Numbered from the stretch's first letter, positions 1-9,278 are shown. The stretch is 30,731 nucleotides of DNA from CAZCCC01 sp964497245 (GCA_964497245.1 CAZCCC010000015.1:1-30731), one strand, 5' to 3'. The notes: a model not told the origin generated them from the letters alone. Translations and numbers: made by a program.

Positions 1-1635
1 AGTAACATCCTTGCGGTATGCTGAAAGTCTTTCGGCAGCAATAACTTTTCCTCCAACCGCTGCTTGAATTTTAACTGCAAAATTTTGTTTTGGCAGTGAT
101 TCTTTTAACGAATTAACTATCCTTTTTCCGACTACAAAAGCTTCTTCTTTATAGGTTAAAGATGTAAGGGCTTCTATTTTCTCTTCAGCGACCAGTATGT
201 CAAGTTTTATTACCTCAGTAGGCTGATAATTTAGAAAATCGTAGCTTAATGATGCATAACCAGAAGAAACACTTTTTAATTTGTCATAAAAATCAACCAG
301 TAAGGCCGTGAGTGGAGCTTGATAATGTAATACTGCTATATTTTCATCAAGATATTCAGTATTTATATATATTCCCCTTTTCTGTGATACCAGCTGCATT
401 ATAGAACCGAGATATTTTTTTGGAGAAAATACATCTAAGCGCATTATTGGTTCCAATACCTCTTCTATTACTTCCTGCTTTGGCAATTCTTGCGGACTTC
501 GGATAATAAATTCTTTTCCGTCTTTTTGCTTGATTTTATAAGCCACACTAGGCACTGTCACTATTAGATCAAGACCATATTCTCGTTTAAGTCTTTCCTG
601 AACAACTTCCAAATGAAGGAGTCCTAAAAATCCGCATCTAAAGCCAAACCCAAGTGCTTGAGAATTTTCCGGCTCATAAGCTAATGATGAATCATTCAGC
701 TTGAGTTTTTCAATTGCTTCTCTAAGTCTTGGATATTCGTTACCTTCCCTGCAAAATATACCAGCAAATACCATTGGTTTTACTTCTTTGTATCCAGGCA
801 ACGGTTTAAGATCGTCAAGTTCTTCAGTAATTGTATCCCCTACGCGGCAGTGTCCGATATCTTTAAGTCCTGTAACCACATAACCAATTTCTCCCTGGTT
901 TAATTCAGGAATTTTTACTAATTTAGGAGTAAAATAACCTACTTCGAGCACTTCTGAAGATTTGCCAGTTGATAAAAATTTTATTCTTTCTCCCGCTTTT
1001 ATTTTTCCCTGAACAACTCTAACCTCAGCAACTACTCCCCTATATTCATTGAAATTTGAGTCAAAAATTAAAGCTTTTAATTTATTATCTCCGGTTAACT
1101 TTGGTGAAGGTATCCTAATAATTACTTCATCTAAAACTTCTTTTACCCCTTGACCGGTTTTTGCTGAAACTGACAAAATTTCTTCATTTTTGCAACCTAT
1201 AAGATGACATATCTCATTTTTTACCTTATCAACTTCAGCATTTGGGAGATCTATTTTATTGATTACCGGTATTATTGCTAAGTTTTGCTCTATTGCTAAA
1301 TACAAATTAGCAACGGTTTGAGCTTGGACTCCCTGAGTGGCGTCGACTAAGAGTATTGCGCCCTCAACTGCCGCAAGGCTGCGCGACACTTCGTAGCTGA
1401 AATCAACATGTCCCGGCGTATCGATTAAATTAAACTGGAATTCCCGCCATTTCATTCTCACGGGTTTAAGTTTTATGGTTATTCCCCTCTCCCTTTCAAT
1501 ATCCATCTGATCCAAAAGTTGTTCTTTCATCTCTCTTTTTGAAACTGTTTCAGTTAATTCTAAAAATCGGTCAGCCAAAGTTGACTTACCGTGGTCAATA
1601 TGCGCAATAATGCAAAAATTTCTTATACTATCCAT
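1..1635 (-). CDS. lepA: Elongation factor 4 (LepA), C-terminus cut by window edge
   Basis: This is a ribosome-associated translational GTPase that back-translocates or remodels stalled ribosomes. Translating the minus strand from the ATG at 1635 gives a start MDSIRNFCIIAHIDHGKST, which carries the G1 loop (HIDHGKST). It is followed by the switch region with DTPGHVDF, and by NKIDLPNAE as the G4 element, as in LepA rather than EF-G. The frame stays open to base 1, where the last residues read RLSAYRKDVT. That is close to the conserved C-terminal stretch of LepA, so roughly 50 residues are missing beyond the window edge (545 codons here, family about 600). No SD is visible upstream of the ATG. 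The gene is separated from murJ by about 110 bases of AT-rich sequence with no clear terminator. Confidence 0.97.
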   Translation of the reverse strand, partial: MDSIRNFCIIAHIDHGKSTLADRFLELTETVSKREMKEQLLDQMDIERERGITIKLKPVRMKWREFQFNLIDTPGHVDFSYEVSRSLAAVEGAILLVDATQGVQAQTVANLYLAIEQNLAIIPVINKIDLPNAEVDKVKNEICHLIGCKNEEILSVSAKTGQGVKEVLDEVIIRIPSPKLTGDNKLKALIFDSNFNEYRGVVAEVRVVQGKIKAGERIKFLSTGKSSEVLEVGYFTPKLVKIPELNQGEIGYVVTGLKDIGHCRVGDTITEELDDLKPLPGYKEVKPMVFAGIFCREGNEYPRLREAIEKLKLNDSSLAYEPENSQALGFGFRCGFLGLLHLEVVQERLKREYGLDLIVTVPSVAYKIKQKDGKEFIIRSPQELPKQEVIEEVLEPIMRLDVFSPKKYLGSIMQLVSQKRGIYINTEYLDENIAVLHYQAPLTALLVDFYDKLKSVSSGYASLSYDFLNYQPTEVIKLDILVAEEKIEALTSLTYKEEAFVVGKRIVNSLKESLPKQNFAVKIQAAVGGKVIAAERLSAYRKDVT

Positions 1636-1748
1636 GATTTAATTTTAGCAAATGATATTAATTTATAAATTATTTTTTCGGACATTCAAACAAAAAGGCT
1701 TAAAAAATAATATGGACTTTAAATTGCCATATTAACTCTATTGTCTAA

Positions 1749-3356
1749 TTAAGTCAACTTTTCTTTTTCGATAATTTCATTTGCAATTTCAGGATTCTTT
1801 AAAAATTTTTTCCTTAACGAATTTATGAATATATTCAATTCCTCACTTTTCATTAACCAACAAGACGCAATATAGACAATTATACCACCTAAAGTTGCTG
1901 CCATTACTTGTAAAGCTACCCCTATAAACGTCTCTAAACCCATTACACTTTCAATTGGATATTTAATTGCTTGAGAGGTAATTGAGAGCAAAAAAGTGGC
2001 AATTACTATTTTTATTGACGAAATAATAATTTTTTCACCATCAAATTTGCCTAATTTATAATGTAAAAGAAGGGCTAAAAGTGTGAAGTTCAAAATGTTG
2101 GCTAAAGAAAAAGACAAGGCAAGACCAGCTACTCCCAAAGGCTCAACCAATATAATTGAAAGGATAATATTAGCAAAGGCTGAAATTAAACCGGTATAAA
2201 ATGGCGTTTTGCTGTCTTCTTGGGCATAAAATGCTCTTATTATAACCAAGATTAGCGCTTGAGCAAATAAACTTATTGAAAAAAAGAAAAGCGTTTCAAA
2301 GGTAAGAAATGTATCTTTCCAACCGAAGCGGCCAGACCCCAATATTACTCTTACTATTTGCGCTCTCAAAATTATCAATAATGAGGAGGCTGGAATAATA
2401 AAAAATAAAACCTGTCTGATCGTCAATGAAAAAACTTTTATAAATTCCTTCTTTTTTCCGGTTAGCTCAGAAAGCGTCGGAAAGGCAGCAATTGCAAACG
2501 AAACACCAAATATTCCCAAAGGAAAACTCTGGATATTATTTGCCAGATTGAATACTGTAATACTGCCGGTTGCAAGGGTTGATCCGATTATAGTCACTAT
2601 TAAAAAATTGATTTGAGAGGTAATAAGGCCCAGAGTTCTTGGAACCATCATTACTAATATTTTTTTGAATCCGCTATTATTCAAATCCAAAATAAGCCGA
2701 TAACGATACCCAAGAGGAATTACCGCAAAAAACTGGATAACCATATGGATGAAAGCTCCAAAAACAACTCCCCATGCTAAGCCATAAACTCCAACTATTG
2801 GCACAAAAAATAAAGCGCCAATAATTATTCCGATATTATATAGAATTGGCGCGATTGAATAAATAAAGAATCTTTTGAATGACTGAAGAATACCGGCAAA
2901 TATGCCTGATGCACCTAAGAAAATCGGGCTTAAAAACATTATCCTGGTAAGTGTAGTAGTAATTTCCAGTTTTTCCTGACTAAAGCCGGGCGTAATAATT
3001 TTTAAAATCCAAGGCGCTAAAAAAATCATTAAAGCTGAAATTATCATTAATCCCAGTATAATCGCATTTAAGGTTATATTAGCCAATTCCCATGCTTTGT
3101 TTTTATTTCTCAGATAGGTTGTAAAAATTGGTATGAAACCTGCCGACAACGCACCTAAAACCAAAAGATTAAAAATCATATCTGGAATTCTAAAAGCGGC
3201 GTAGTACATATCAAGTTCAGCCCCGGCCCCAAACTCTCCTGCCAAAACCCTGTCTCTGAGAAGCCCTAAAAGACGTGAAAGCAAAGAAGCCGCTCCAATT
3301 ATTATTGCGGCCGCAGTAATTGTTTTAGACTGATTATTGAATAATTTAGAAAACAT
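1749..3356 (-). CDS. murJ: Lipid II flippase MurJ (MviN family)
   Basis: This is an integral membrane protein of 535 aa that fits the MurJ/MviN family of the MOP superfamily. The family flips lipid II across the cytoplasmic membrane for peptidoglycan synthesis. The N-terminus has the typical arrangement of an amphipathic start, AAAIIIGAASLLSRLLGLLRDRVLA, so the arginine-rich LLSRLLGLLRDRV motif is present, followed by about 14 hydrophobic segments. The phrase PDMIFNLLVLGALSAGFIP matches the conserved second helix of MurJ. The length is typical (about 500-550). The start lies 11 bases after the stop of ackA, so the two genes are probably co-transcribed with ackA upstream. No SD is visible. A role in O-antigen or teichoic acid flipping is the alternative within the superfamily but is less likely given the N-terminal motif. 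Confidence 0.95.
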   Translation of the reverse strand: MFSKLFNNQSKTITAAAIIIGAASLLSRLLGLLRDRVLAGEFGAGAELDMYYAAFRIPDMIFNLLVLGALSAGFIPIFTTYLRNKNKAWELANITLNAIILGLMIISALMIFLAPWILKIITPGFSQEKLEITTTLTRIMFLSPIFLGASGIFAGILQSFKRFFIYSIAPILYNIGIIIGALFFVPIVGVYGLAWGVVFGAFIHMVIQFFAVIPLGYRYRLILDLNNSGFKKILVMMVPRTLGLITSQINFLIVTIIGSTLATGSITVFNLANNIQSFPLGIFGVSFAIAAFPTLSELTGKKKEFIKVFSLTIRQVLFFIIPASSLLIILRAQIVRVILGSGRFGWKDTFLTFETLFFFSISLFAQALILVIIRAFYAQEDSKTPFYTGLISAFANIILSIILVEPLGVAGLALSFSLANILNFTLLALLLHYKLGKFDGEKIIISSIKIVIATFLLSITSQAIKYPIESVMGLETFIGVALQVMAATLGGIIVYIASCWLMKSEELNIFINSLRKKFLKNPEIANEIIEKEKLT

Positions 3357-3367
3357 TGACGGTGGTT

Positions 3368-4546
3368 CTAGTTGTAATTATTTTTAATCTGTTTTGCTAT
3401 CATCAATTCTTCGTTGGCAAAAATAACCAGTGATTTTAGTTTTGGAAATGTTTTTCGGATATCCTTCATAACTAATTTTCTTATATCATGATTCCTTTCG
3501 CCAATTCCTCCGGTAAAGACAATACTGTCTACTCCGCCCATTATTGTGGCGTAGCTGCCTATATATTTGACAATACTATAAATAAACATATTAAGGGCAA
3601 TTTTAGCAAGAGTTTTTTCTTTTTTATTAAATTTTTTTATTGGATTATAATTTTTAATTTTGTAACCTGATGCGATCATTACATCCCTTAGGTCATTACT
3701 GCAACCAAAAATTCCTAAAATTCCTGATTTTTTATTTAATGTTGATTCAATTTCCTCCAACGACATCCCTAAATTCCTAATCCAAAATAAAATTATGGAA
3801 GGATCTATATTACCGCTTCTGGTTCCCATCATCAACCCTTCAAGCGGAGTAAAGCCCATTGAAGTTTCAATCGCTTTTCCAAATTTTACTGCTGTAACAG
3901 AGCAGCCTGATCCCAAGTGACAAGTAATAAGCTTCAATTTATTGAGTGGTTTTTTTATTTTTTTTGCGGCTTCTTCGGCGGCATATTGATGTGATATTCC
4001 ATGAAAGCCATATCGTCTAATTTTATCCTCTAAATAATATTTATATGGAATTGGATAAAGATAAGCATAATTTGGAATTGTTTTATAGTATGCTGTGTCA
4101 AAAAAAGCTATATTTTTAGAGTTAGGAAAAAACTTTATACTGGCCTCAAGACACCTGATATTTATAGGGTTATGAAGTGGTGCTAACTGATTATAGACTT
4201 TTAATTTATCTAATTTTTTTTCATTTAAAAATGTAGGGCCGATAAATCTTTCGCCGCCATGGACAACCCGATGACCTACTATTTTTATTTTTTTTTGCCA
4301 GTGCTTAAGATGATAAAAAATAATTTCAGTGGCTTGGGTGTGATCAGACAACCCTTGCGGAAAGTTTTTCATTATTATTCTTCCTGAGCAATTTTCTTCA
4401 ACACTGATAAAAGATCCCGGCAGTCCAATTTTTTCAACTATCCCCGAAAGAGCTGTTGAAAAATCATTCATATGAAATATTTTAAATTTCACAGTTGCTG
4501 AACCGGAATTAATAACTAAAATATATTCTTTTAGCCTATTAGGCAT
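3368..4546 (-). CDS. ackA: Acetate kinase
   Basis: Acetate kinase interconverts acetyl phosphate plus ADP with acetate plus ATP in the cytoplasm. The 392-aa product starts with ILVINSGSATVKFKIF, the ASKHA-family phosphate-binding segment. It contains FFDTAYYKTIP and RRYGFHGISHQY, which are acetate-kinase signatures, then CHLGSGCS and the ATP-site GGIGERNHDIR near the C-terminus. The length fits the family (about 400). The neighbouring pduL supplies acetyl phosphate, so the two enzymes together form a substrate-level phosphorylation route from acetyl-CoA to acetate. The chosen ATG leaves a short leader before the first strand. No SD is visible upstream (the bases before the ATG are AT-rich), as for most genes here. 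Confidence 0.97.
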   Translation of the reverse strand: MPNRLKEYILVINSGSATVKFKIFHMNDFSTALSGIVEKIGLPGSFISVEENCSGRIIMKNFPQGLSDHTQATEIIFYHLKHWQKKIKIVGHRVVHGGERFIGPTFLNEKKLDKLKVYNQLAPLHNPINIRCLEASIKFFPNSKNIAFFDTAYYKTIPNYAYLYPIPYKYYLEDKIRRYGFHGISHQYAAEEAAKKIKKPLNKLKLITCHLGSGCSVTAVKFGKAIETSMGFTPLEGLMMGTRSGNIDPSIILFWIRNLGMSLEEIESTLNKKSGILGIFGCSNDLRDVMIASGYKIKNYNPIKKFNKKEKTLAKIALNMFIYSIVKYIGSYATIMGGVDSIVFTGGIGERNHDIRKLVMKDIRKTFPKLKSLVIFANEELMIAKQIKNNYN

Positions 4547-4597
4547 ATTAAAAGAATTAATTATTGAATTTATATAGAATAAAAGATATCCCTTAGT

Positions 4598-4684
4598 TTA
4601 ACTTAGCTTGGCCTTAATTATCAAAGCGACTACAACTCCGATAAAAATTAATCCCAAAGGTATCCACATTTGACTGCTGTCCAT
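4598..4684 (-). CDS. Candidate 28-aa single-pass membrane microprotein
   Basis: A short minus-strand frame between pduL and ackA encodes 28 residues starting MDSSQMWIPLGLIFIG. It has one continuous hydrophobic helix (about residues 7-23) and a basic tail (KAKLS). It begins 11 bases after the pduL stop and ends about 50 bases before the ackA start, which fits an operon position. There is no SD, but its neighbours also lack one. The size and single helix recall small accessory subunits such as KdpF, but I see no sequence link to any family. It could be a chance frame; the case rests on the clean hydrophobic pattern and its position. Confidence 0.4.
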   Translation of the reverse strand: MDSSQMWIPLGLIFIGVVVALIIKAKLS

Positions 4685-4695
4685 AATTTTATAAT

Positions 4696-5286
4696 TTATT
4701 TATTATTTAATATAATTTGACCCAATTCTCCGCTTTTAAGTCCTGCGGCATTACCTTCGTCTGTATCCAAGTGCACCCTTGGTTCAAAATTTTTACCCAC
4801 CCTAACCAATACATTGTGAAAAGTAACCCCTCTTTTTCCTGACGTGCGAAGAGATACTAATTGTTTATTTTTTACTCCAATTCTTTCTGCAGTTTGAGGA
4901 TTAGTATGAAAATGGCGTTTAGGTATTATAAGAGCACACCTCTTAATTTTACCTTTTGGACCAATAATTTCTACTACGCTGCAACATTCAGACTTTCTAG
5001 GAAGAGTACATTCCGCTACCGGTGGATTAACTTTTAAATAGCGGCTTTCTGTTTTGGAAATTTCTACCTGGGTATTTTTTCTTTCCGGTCCAAGAATTCT
5101 TATTCCATCAATTTCCCGACTGCCGACTTTTATCTTAATTTTTTCTTTGGAAGCGAATTGACCTGTTTGAGAAAGTGGTTTTAAGGGAGTTAGACGGTAA
5201 TTATTCCCATAAATAATATCAAGATCTTTTCTTGATATATGACAATGACGAGCGGAAATTTCAATAATTACTTTTTTACTTTGCAT
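4696..5286 (-). CDS. pduL: PduL-type phosphate acetyl/propanoyltransferase
   Basis: This enzyme exchanges CoA for phosphate on acyl-CoA (acetyl or propanoyl), giving the acyl phosphate used by acetate kinase. The 196-aa sequence has the PduL zinc ligands: SARHCH (H14, H16) at the N-terminus, RHFH (H125, H127) in the second barrel, and HLDTDEGNA (H172) near the end. The phrase PLSQTGQFA is also family-typical. There is no encapsulation peptide extension at the N-terminus and no microcompartment shell gene nearby, so it is probably a soluble housekeeping phosphotransacylase replacing Pta. Its ATG overlaps the end of the pfkB-like gene by 11 bases, showing translational coupling, and ackA lies downstream on the same strand. 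Confidence 0.93.
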   Translation of the reverse strand: MQSKKVIIEISARHCHISRKDLDIIYGNNYRLTPLKPLSQTGQFASKEKIKIKVGSREIDGIRILGPERKNTQVEISKTESRYLKVNPPVAECTLPRKSECCSVVEIIGPKGKIKRCALIIPKRHFHTNPQTAERIGVKNKQLVSLRTSGKRGVTFHNVLVRVGKNFEPRVHLDTDEGNAAGLKSGELGQIILNNK

Positions 5287-6292
5287 ATTTTATATTTGAT
5301 AAAATTTCATCTTTTTTTAATAATCCATTTTGGGCACCAACCTTTTTTGCCACTGATGAACTGTTCAACGCTGCCATTTGTAAAGATTTTTTTATATCAT
5401 TTTTTAAAAGTAATCCGGAAACAAAAGTAGAGCCAAATGCATCACCAACGCCCGTAGTGTCAGCAACCTTTGTTTTAATTGCTTTCTGCCTGAATATTTT
5501 TTTTCCGTCAAATGACCATGAACCTTTTTTTCCCTCGGTAATAACAACTATTTTCGGACCCCATTCATGAAGAATGTTCAACAGATACAATGGCTTATTT
5601 AAATAGCTGGGATTCTTTTTTCCGATTTTCATTCCGGATAAGACCAATTCAATTGCTTCATCCTTATTTAATATTAGAATATTTGCATCTTTTAAAAAAC
5701 TGCCGAGAATTCTTTTTCCGCCCTGAAGCTGAAGATTGCCGGGGTTCCAGGCAATTTTAGACTTACTATTTTTAGCCAACAGAAAAATATTTTTTAAATT
5801 TTTAAGCCAGTTTTGTCCTGAAAGTGACGATATATATATACAGCTAGGTACTAAGGCTGATTTAATATTTTTTGGAATATCAAGATTATTATTGGCTCCG
5901 CGATAAAGAAAACCGACATGATCTCTATCTTTGCTTTCAATTCCGACAATTATCGAAAACCCGGTTGCAAGCTTATTGTCAAATTGAACAAGCCTAGTGT
6001 CAATTCCTACTTTTTTTAAATTTTTCAGGAGCTCTTTACCGACCTCATCTCTGCCCAATCTTACCAAAGTAGCAGATTTCAAGCCCATGTTGGAAAAAGA
6101 CATTGCGGAATTGGCCGCACCTCCACCCCAACTCAGATGGACTTCTTTGGTGTCTATTTTTGCCCCATATTCAAAAGCTAGCATTTTTTGAGCAGTAAGG
6201 TCGTGTGGAGTCGGAATAATTTTTCCCTGATTAGTATAAAAAGTTATGTCTTTTACAGCTCCGCCGACCGTAATAACGTCAATATTTGACAT
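5276..6292 (-). CDS. PfkB/ribokinase-family carbohydrate kinase
   Basis: This is a 338-aa sugar or nucleoside kinase of the ribokinase (PfkB) superfamily. The N-terminal strand reads IDVITVGGAVKDI, the first PfkB signature region is WGGGAANSAMSFSNMG (about residues 55-70), and the second signature is DTTGVGDAFGSTF (278-290). D284 lies in the position of the catalytic base. The substrate cannot be read from sequence; a fructose-, ribose- or nucleoside-type substrate is possible. It overlaps pduL by 11 bases and heads the pduL/ackA/murJ run, so it may feed the same central-carbon pathway. About 95 AT-rich bases separate it from the histidine kinase, with no consensus promoter that I can point to. 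Confidence 0.9.
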   Translation of the reverse strand: MSNIDVITVGGAVKDITFYTNQGKIIPTPHDLTAQKMLAFEYGAKIDTKEVHLSWGGGAANSAMSFSNMGLKSATLVRLGRDEVGKELLKNLKKVGIDTRLVQFDNKLATGFSIIVGIESKDRDHVGFLYRGANNNLDIPKNIKSALVPSCIYISSLSGQNWLKNLKNIFLLAKNSKSKIAWNPGNLQLQGGKRILGSFLKDANILILNKDEAIELVLSGMKIGKKNPSYLNKPLYLLNILHEWGPKIVVITEGKKGSWSFDGKKIFRQKAIKTKVADTTGVGDAFGSTFVSGLLLKNDIKKSLQMAALNSSSVAKKVGAQNGLLKKDEILSNIKYAK

Positions 6293-6387
6293 AGGCTTTC
6301 AAATTTTTATTATTATTTAAACTAATTTCAAAATTAATTTATTCCAGCGTCTTTGATAGTAATATTTTTTAGATTTAACAGCTTCAA

Positions 6388-7935
6388 TTAAGCTATGGGC
6401 AAGCTGAAAGAAAAAGTTGATCCTTTTCCAAATTCAGATACAAACCAAATGTCCCCTTTATGCAAATTAATTATTGATTTAGTGATATATAAGCCAAGTC
6501 CTGTGCCTTCAGTTTTTGACTTAAGCACTTTTTTACTCCGAAAAAATCTGGTAAACATCTTTTTTTTGTCTTCATCGGAAATGCCGATCCCTGTATCTTT
6601 TACGCTAAAAACAATATATCCTTTTTTGTTGCCGGTATAAATAATATCGGCTGTATCTAAATGATCGCTTATTTTTTTTAATTCTTTTCCTGTCTTTTTA
6701 TCCAATTTTACTAAAACTTCTCCTTCCTCTTGTGTATATTTAACTGCATTTGAAATTAAATTGGTTATAACTTGGGCGACTCTGTTTGAATCACCAATTA
6801 CATCCGGAAAAATATTTTCGGCGGAATCAAACTTTAATTTTATTTTTTTATTCTTTGCTTCTACTAAAAATCCTGTTAATATATCATGAATAATTGATTT
6901 AAAATCAATTTTCTTCAATTCAACTTCAAATCTACCCTCTTGCAGCTTAGATAAATTAAGCAAATCTCTTACTAATACCAAAAGCCTTTCATTACCACGA
7001 TGTATCTGGTCAATTAATTCTTTTTGATCTTCACTTAATTCTCCTGACTTTCTGTTTTTTAGCATTTCTAAACTCCACTTTGTCATACCAAGTGGAGCTT
7101 TTAGTTCATGAACAGTTATTGAAACAAATTCTCTTTCTTTTTTAAGAATATCTTCAAATTCGTCAGATCTTTTTTGGGGCTTAGGGGAATAGGTCTTTTC
7201 AAATTGCTTTTTTAGCAAGGGAAGATAAAGCCTAAAAGTCGTACCAAAATTCTCTTTACTAACAAAGCTAATTTTACCACCGGATAATTCACCTATTTTT
7301 TTGGACAGAAAAAGGCTAAGACCTAAACCTTCGGTTTGCAATTTCATTGCATTACTGCCACGGAAAAATTTAGAAAATATTAATTCTTGTTCTTTATCTG
7401 GTATCCCAATGCCATTATCTTGAATTTTAACCAGCAAATAATTTCTGGATTTTTTCAAAGAAATTTTTACCTCACCTTTGCCTTTATTTTTAGAATACCT
7501 TATTGAGTTATCTATTAGAGAATCAATAACCATTTTTATCTGTAGAGGGTCAATATATGCATTTGGCAAATTCTTTTCAAATTTTAATTTTATATCACAA
7601 TTAAAAGCTTTGGCAATTAACTGATACTTTTTAGTTAATTCCTCAACAATTTTTTTTAAGCTGAAAAATTTTGGCTGAAGTAGAAGTCCTTTTTCTTCAA
7701 GTCGGGCAATTCTCAATAGATCATTAACAACTTTAATCATAAAATTGTTATTTTCATAAGCTTCCAAAATCATCTCTTTTTGTTTAGGTAAAAGTTTTCC
7801 GATTTTTTCCGCCAATAAGGTATCAAGCGACCAACGGACAGCAGAAATTGGGGTTCTGAGCTGATGAGATGCTATGGTTATAAAATCATTTTTTATATCT
7901 TCAATATTATTTAAGACGTTTTTTTCTTTTTTCAT
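6388..7935 (-). CDS. Soluble histidine kinase with two complete kinase cores in tandem
   Basis: The 515-aa protein contains two HisKA plus HATPase_c units joined by a short linker, with no membrane segment and no recognisable sensor domain. The first unit has the H-box SHQLRTPIS (H24), N-box N143, G1 box DNGIGIP (173-179) and a GLGLSL G2 element. The second has VHELKAPLG (H276), N-box N396, DTGIGIS (447-453) and TEGTGLGLYI. Every catalytic element I looked for is present in both halves. The linker (about 241-265) is lysine-rich and charged. The two halves are divergent, so this is an old duplication or fusion. No response regulator gene lies in the window, so the partner is unknown. The -10 box sits only 8 bases before the ATG, implying a leaderless mRNA. 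Confidence 0.93.
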   Translation of the reverse strand: MKKEKNVLNNIEDIKNDFITIASHQLRTPISAVRWSLDTLLAEKIGKLLPKQKEMILEAYENNNFMIKVVNDLLRIARLEEKGLLLQPKFFSLKKIVEELTKKYQLIAKAFNCDIKLKFEKNLPNAYIDPLQIKMVIDSLIDNSIRYSKNKGKGEVKISLKKSRNYLLVKIQDNGIGIPDKEQELIFSKFFRGSNAMKLQTEGLGLSLFLSKKIGELSGGKISFVSKENFGTTFRLYLPLLKKQFEKTYSPKPQKRSDEFEDILKKEREFVSITVHELKAPLGMTKWSLEMLKNRKSGELSEDQKELIDQIHRGNERLLVLVRDLLNLSKLQEGRFEVELKKIDFKSIIHDILTGFLVEAKNKKIKLKFDSAENIFPDVIGDSNRVAQVITNLISNAVKYTQEEGEVLVKLDKKTGKELKKISDHLDTADIIYTGNKKGYIVFSVKDTGIGISDEDKKKMFTRFFRSKKVLKSKTEGTGLGLYITKSIINLHKGDIWFVSEFGKGSTFSFSLPIA

Positions 7936-7942
7936 AAACTCA

Positions 7943-7948
7943 ATTATA
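7943..7948 (-). promoter_or_regulatory. Extended -10 box of the double histidine kinase gene
   Basis: On the minus strand the bases read TGTTATAAT, a perfect TATAAT with the extended -10 TG one base upstream. A -35 hexamer is poor. The expected start of transcription falls within one or two bases of the ATG at 7935, so the transcript would be essentially leaderless. Confidence 0.55.
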
Positions 7949-8003
7949 ACATAAAAACAAAAAATAAGGAATTGTAATGGCAGAACTCAAAAAAAGTTTT
8001 CCA

Positions 8004-9170
8004 TCAAAGTATTAAAATATTGGGCGCAATTTCCTCTATAAAATGAAAATTTATTGAAATCATTGCCAGTGCCAAGGCAATAAGAGCTAAACTTTGGAGG
8101 ATAACTGAAGCATCCTGGACTTTTATTTTTACCAGAATATTTAGAAGCAAAGAAAGGGTTATAAACATTAAAAAGGCCAAAAAGAAAATATTTGAATATT
8201 CAATAATTAAATTAAGAGCGCTTTTACCGGAATTTTTAGAAGAAGAAACTACAATAATGCCGTCTGATGAAGGCTGCCACTCTGAATGCTGCTGACCTGC
8301 CACAACGGGAGAAGATGTTGGTTTTTCGGTTTCTTGAACTATCTGATCATTAAAATTTTGTTTCTCATAAACACCTGCGGCTAACGACGAAAAGTCTTTT
8401 CTCTGGGTACCAAAAAATTGAACCAGTAATATTGTTTTTTTACCATTTAATTCTCCGTTTACTACGGCTACTCCGATTTCTTTATACTTTTGGTTTAGAA
8501 TATTTTTCTTGTGAGACGGGCTTTTTAGAAAAGCATTATGGAGTGTCTCGGCAGTTATAAAATCCATTGCTAAATTTTCACCGGCATAAACGTAATCATA
8601 CACTGAACGGTCAATCCACTGCCACGGCCTTTTGCCTTCAGGAGTATCATGGGCGAAATAACCCCTATCAATCATATCTTGGGCTTTATTATAAGCGAAA
8701 TCAGTTAAATCTTTATTTTCAATAAGCGGTTCAATACCCGCCTCCGTTCTGGAATTATTTACCAAATTTATAACATTTGAGGAAATTATGGCAGAAAGTT
8801 CAGCCGGAGTTGGATAGTTAAAAAACAGAAACCCCGAAACTATAATTTTAACCGAGATTATAATTAGAGCATAAGAAATCAATGCTCTTGGCCTTAAAAT
8901 TTTAGGTCTGTTGCAATTTTGCACGCAGGGAATAAAAAAATCTTTTAAAAGTGCTTTGGAGTCTTTTATGAAGCGGGGTAGATTTTCTTTACCAGTCCTT
9001 AATTCATTTATTTCCTTTTTTTGGCCTTTTATATATTTTTTTATTTTTTTTTGATTAAATAATATAAAAAAACAAGCTAAAAAATTAAAAATGGCAATAA
9101 AAATTAATTTAATGGCTTTAAAATGTTTAAGTCTACAATTTTTTTCTGGCTGTCTTTTTTTATTAAACAT
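8004..9170 (-). CDS. CAP (SCP-like) domain membrane protein
   Basis: The 388-aa protein has an extracytoplasmic CAP/SCP domain at about residues 130-255. It shows the YFAHDTPEG segment (H174), YAGENLAM, and a SPSHKKNILNQKYKEIGVAV stretch, which are the usual CAP signatures and potential metal or substrate residues. The domain is flanked by hydrophobic segments: two before it (about 19-39 and 96-117) and two at the C-terminus (about 320-345 and 355-385). The region after the CAP domain is polar and probably a linker. Bacterial CAP proteins of this type are found on surfaces and in spore coats; their activity is often unknown. It is convergently close to nothing: the terminator of the next gene lies just upstream. 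The start has no SD. Confidence 0.88.
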   Translation of the reverse strand: MFNKKRQPEKNCRLKHFKAIKLIFIAIFNFLACFFILFNQKKIKKYIKGQKKEINELRTGKENLPRFIKDSKALLKDFFIPCVQNCNRPKILRPRALISYALIIISVKIIVSGFLFFNYPTPAELSAIISSNVINLVNNSRTEAGIEPLIENKDLTDFAYNKAQDMIDRGYFAHDTPEGKRPWQWIDRSVYDYVYAGENLAMDFITAETLHNAFLKSPSHKKNILNQKYKEIGVAVVNGELNGKKTILLVQFFGTQRKDFSSLAAGVYEKQNFNDQIVQETEKPTSSPVVAGQQHSEWQPSSDGIIVVSSSKNSGKSALNLIIEYSNIFFLAFLMFITLSLLLNILVKIKVQDASVILQSLALIALALAMISINFHFIEEIAPNILIL

Positions 9171-9223
9171 AACAGAAGTTTTAATAAGTTTATTATATCA
9201 AAAAATAACCTTTTTATCAAAAA

Positions 9224-9250
9224 AAATGCCCTACTTATGGCAGGGCATTT
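9224..9250 (-). terminator. Rho-independent terminator after the 911-aa surface protein
   Basis: A perfect 9-bp stem (AAATGCCCT and AGGGCATTT) with a 9-base loop is followed on the minus strand by a run of eight Ts. It lies 29 bases after the stop codon of the 911-aa gene. Confidence 0.9.
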
Positions 9251-9278
9251 GAAATAATACGGGTCAAATTATTTTTTA

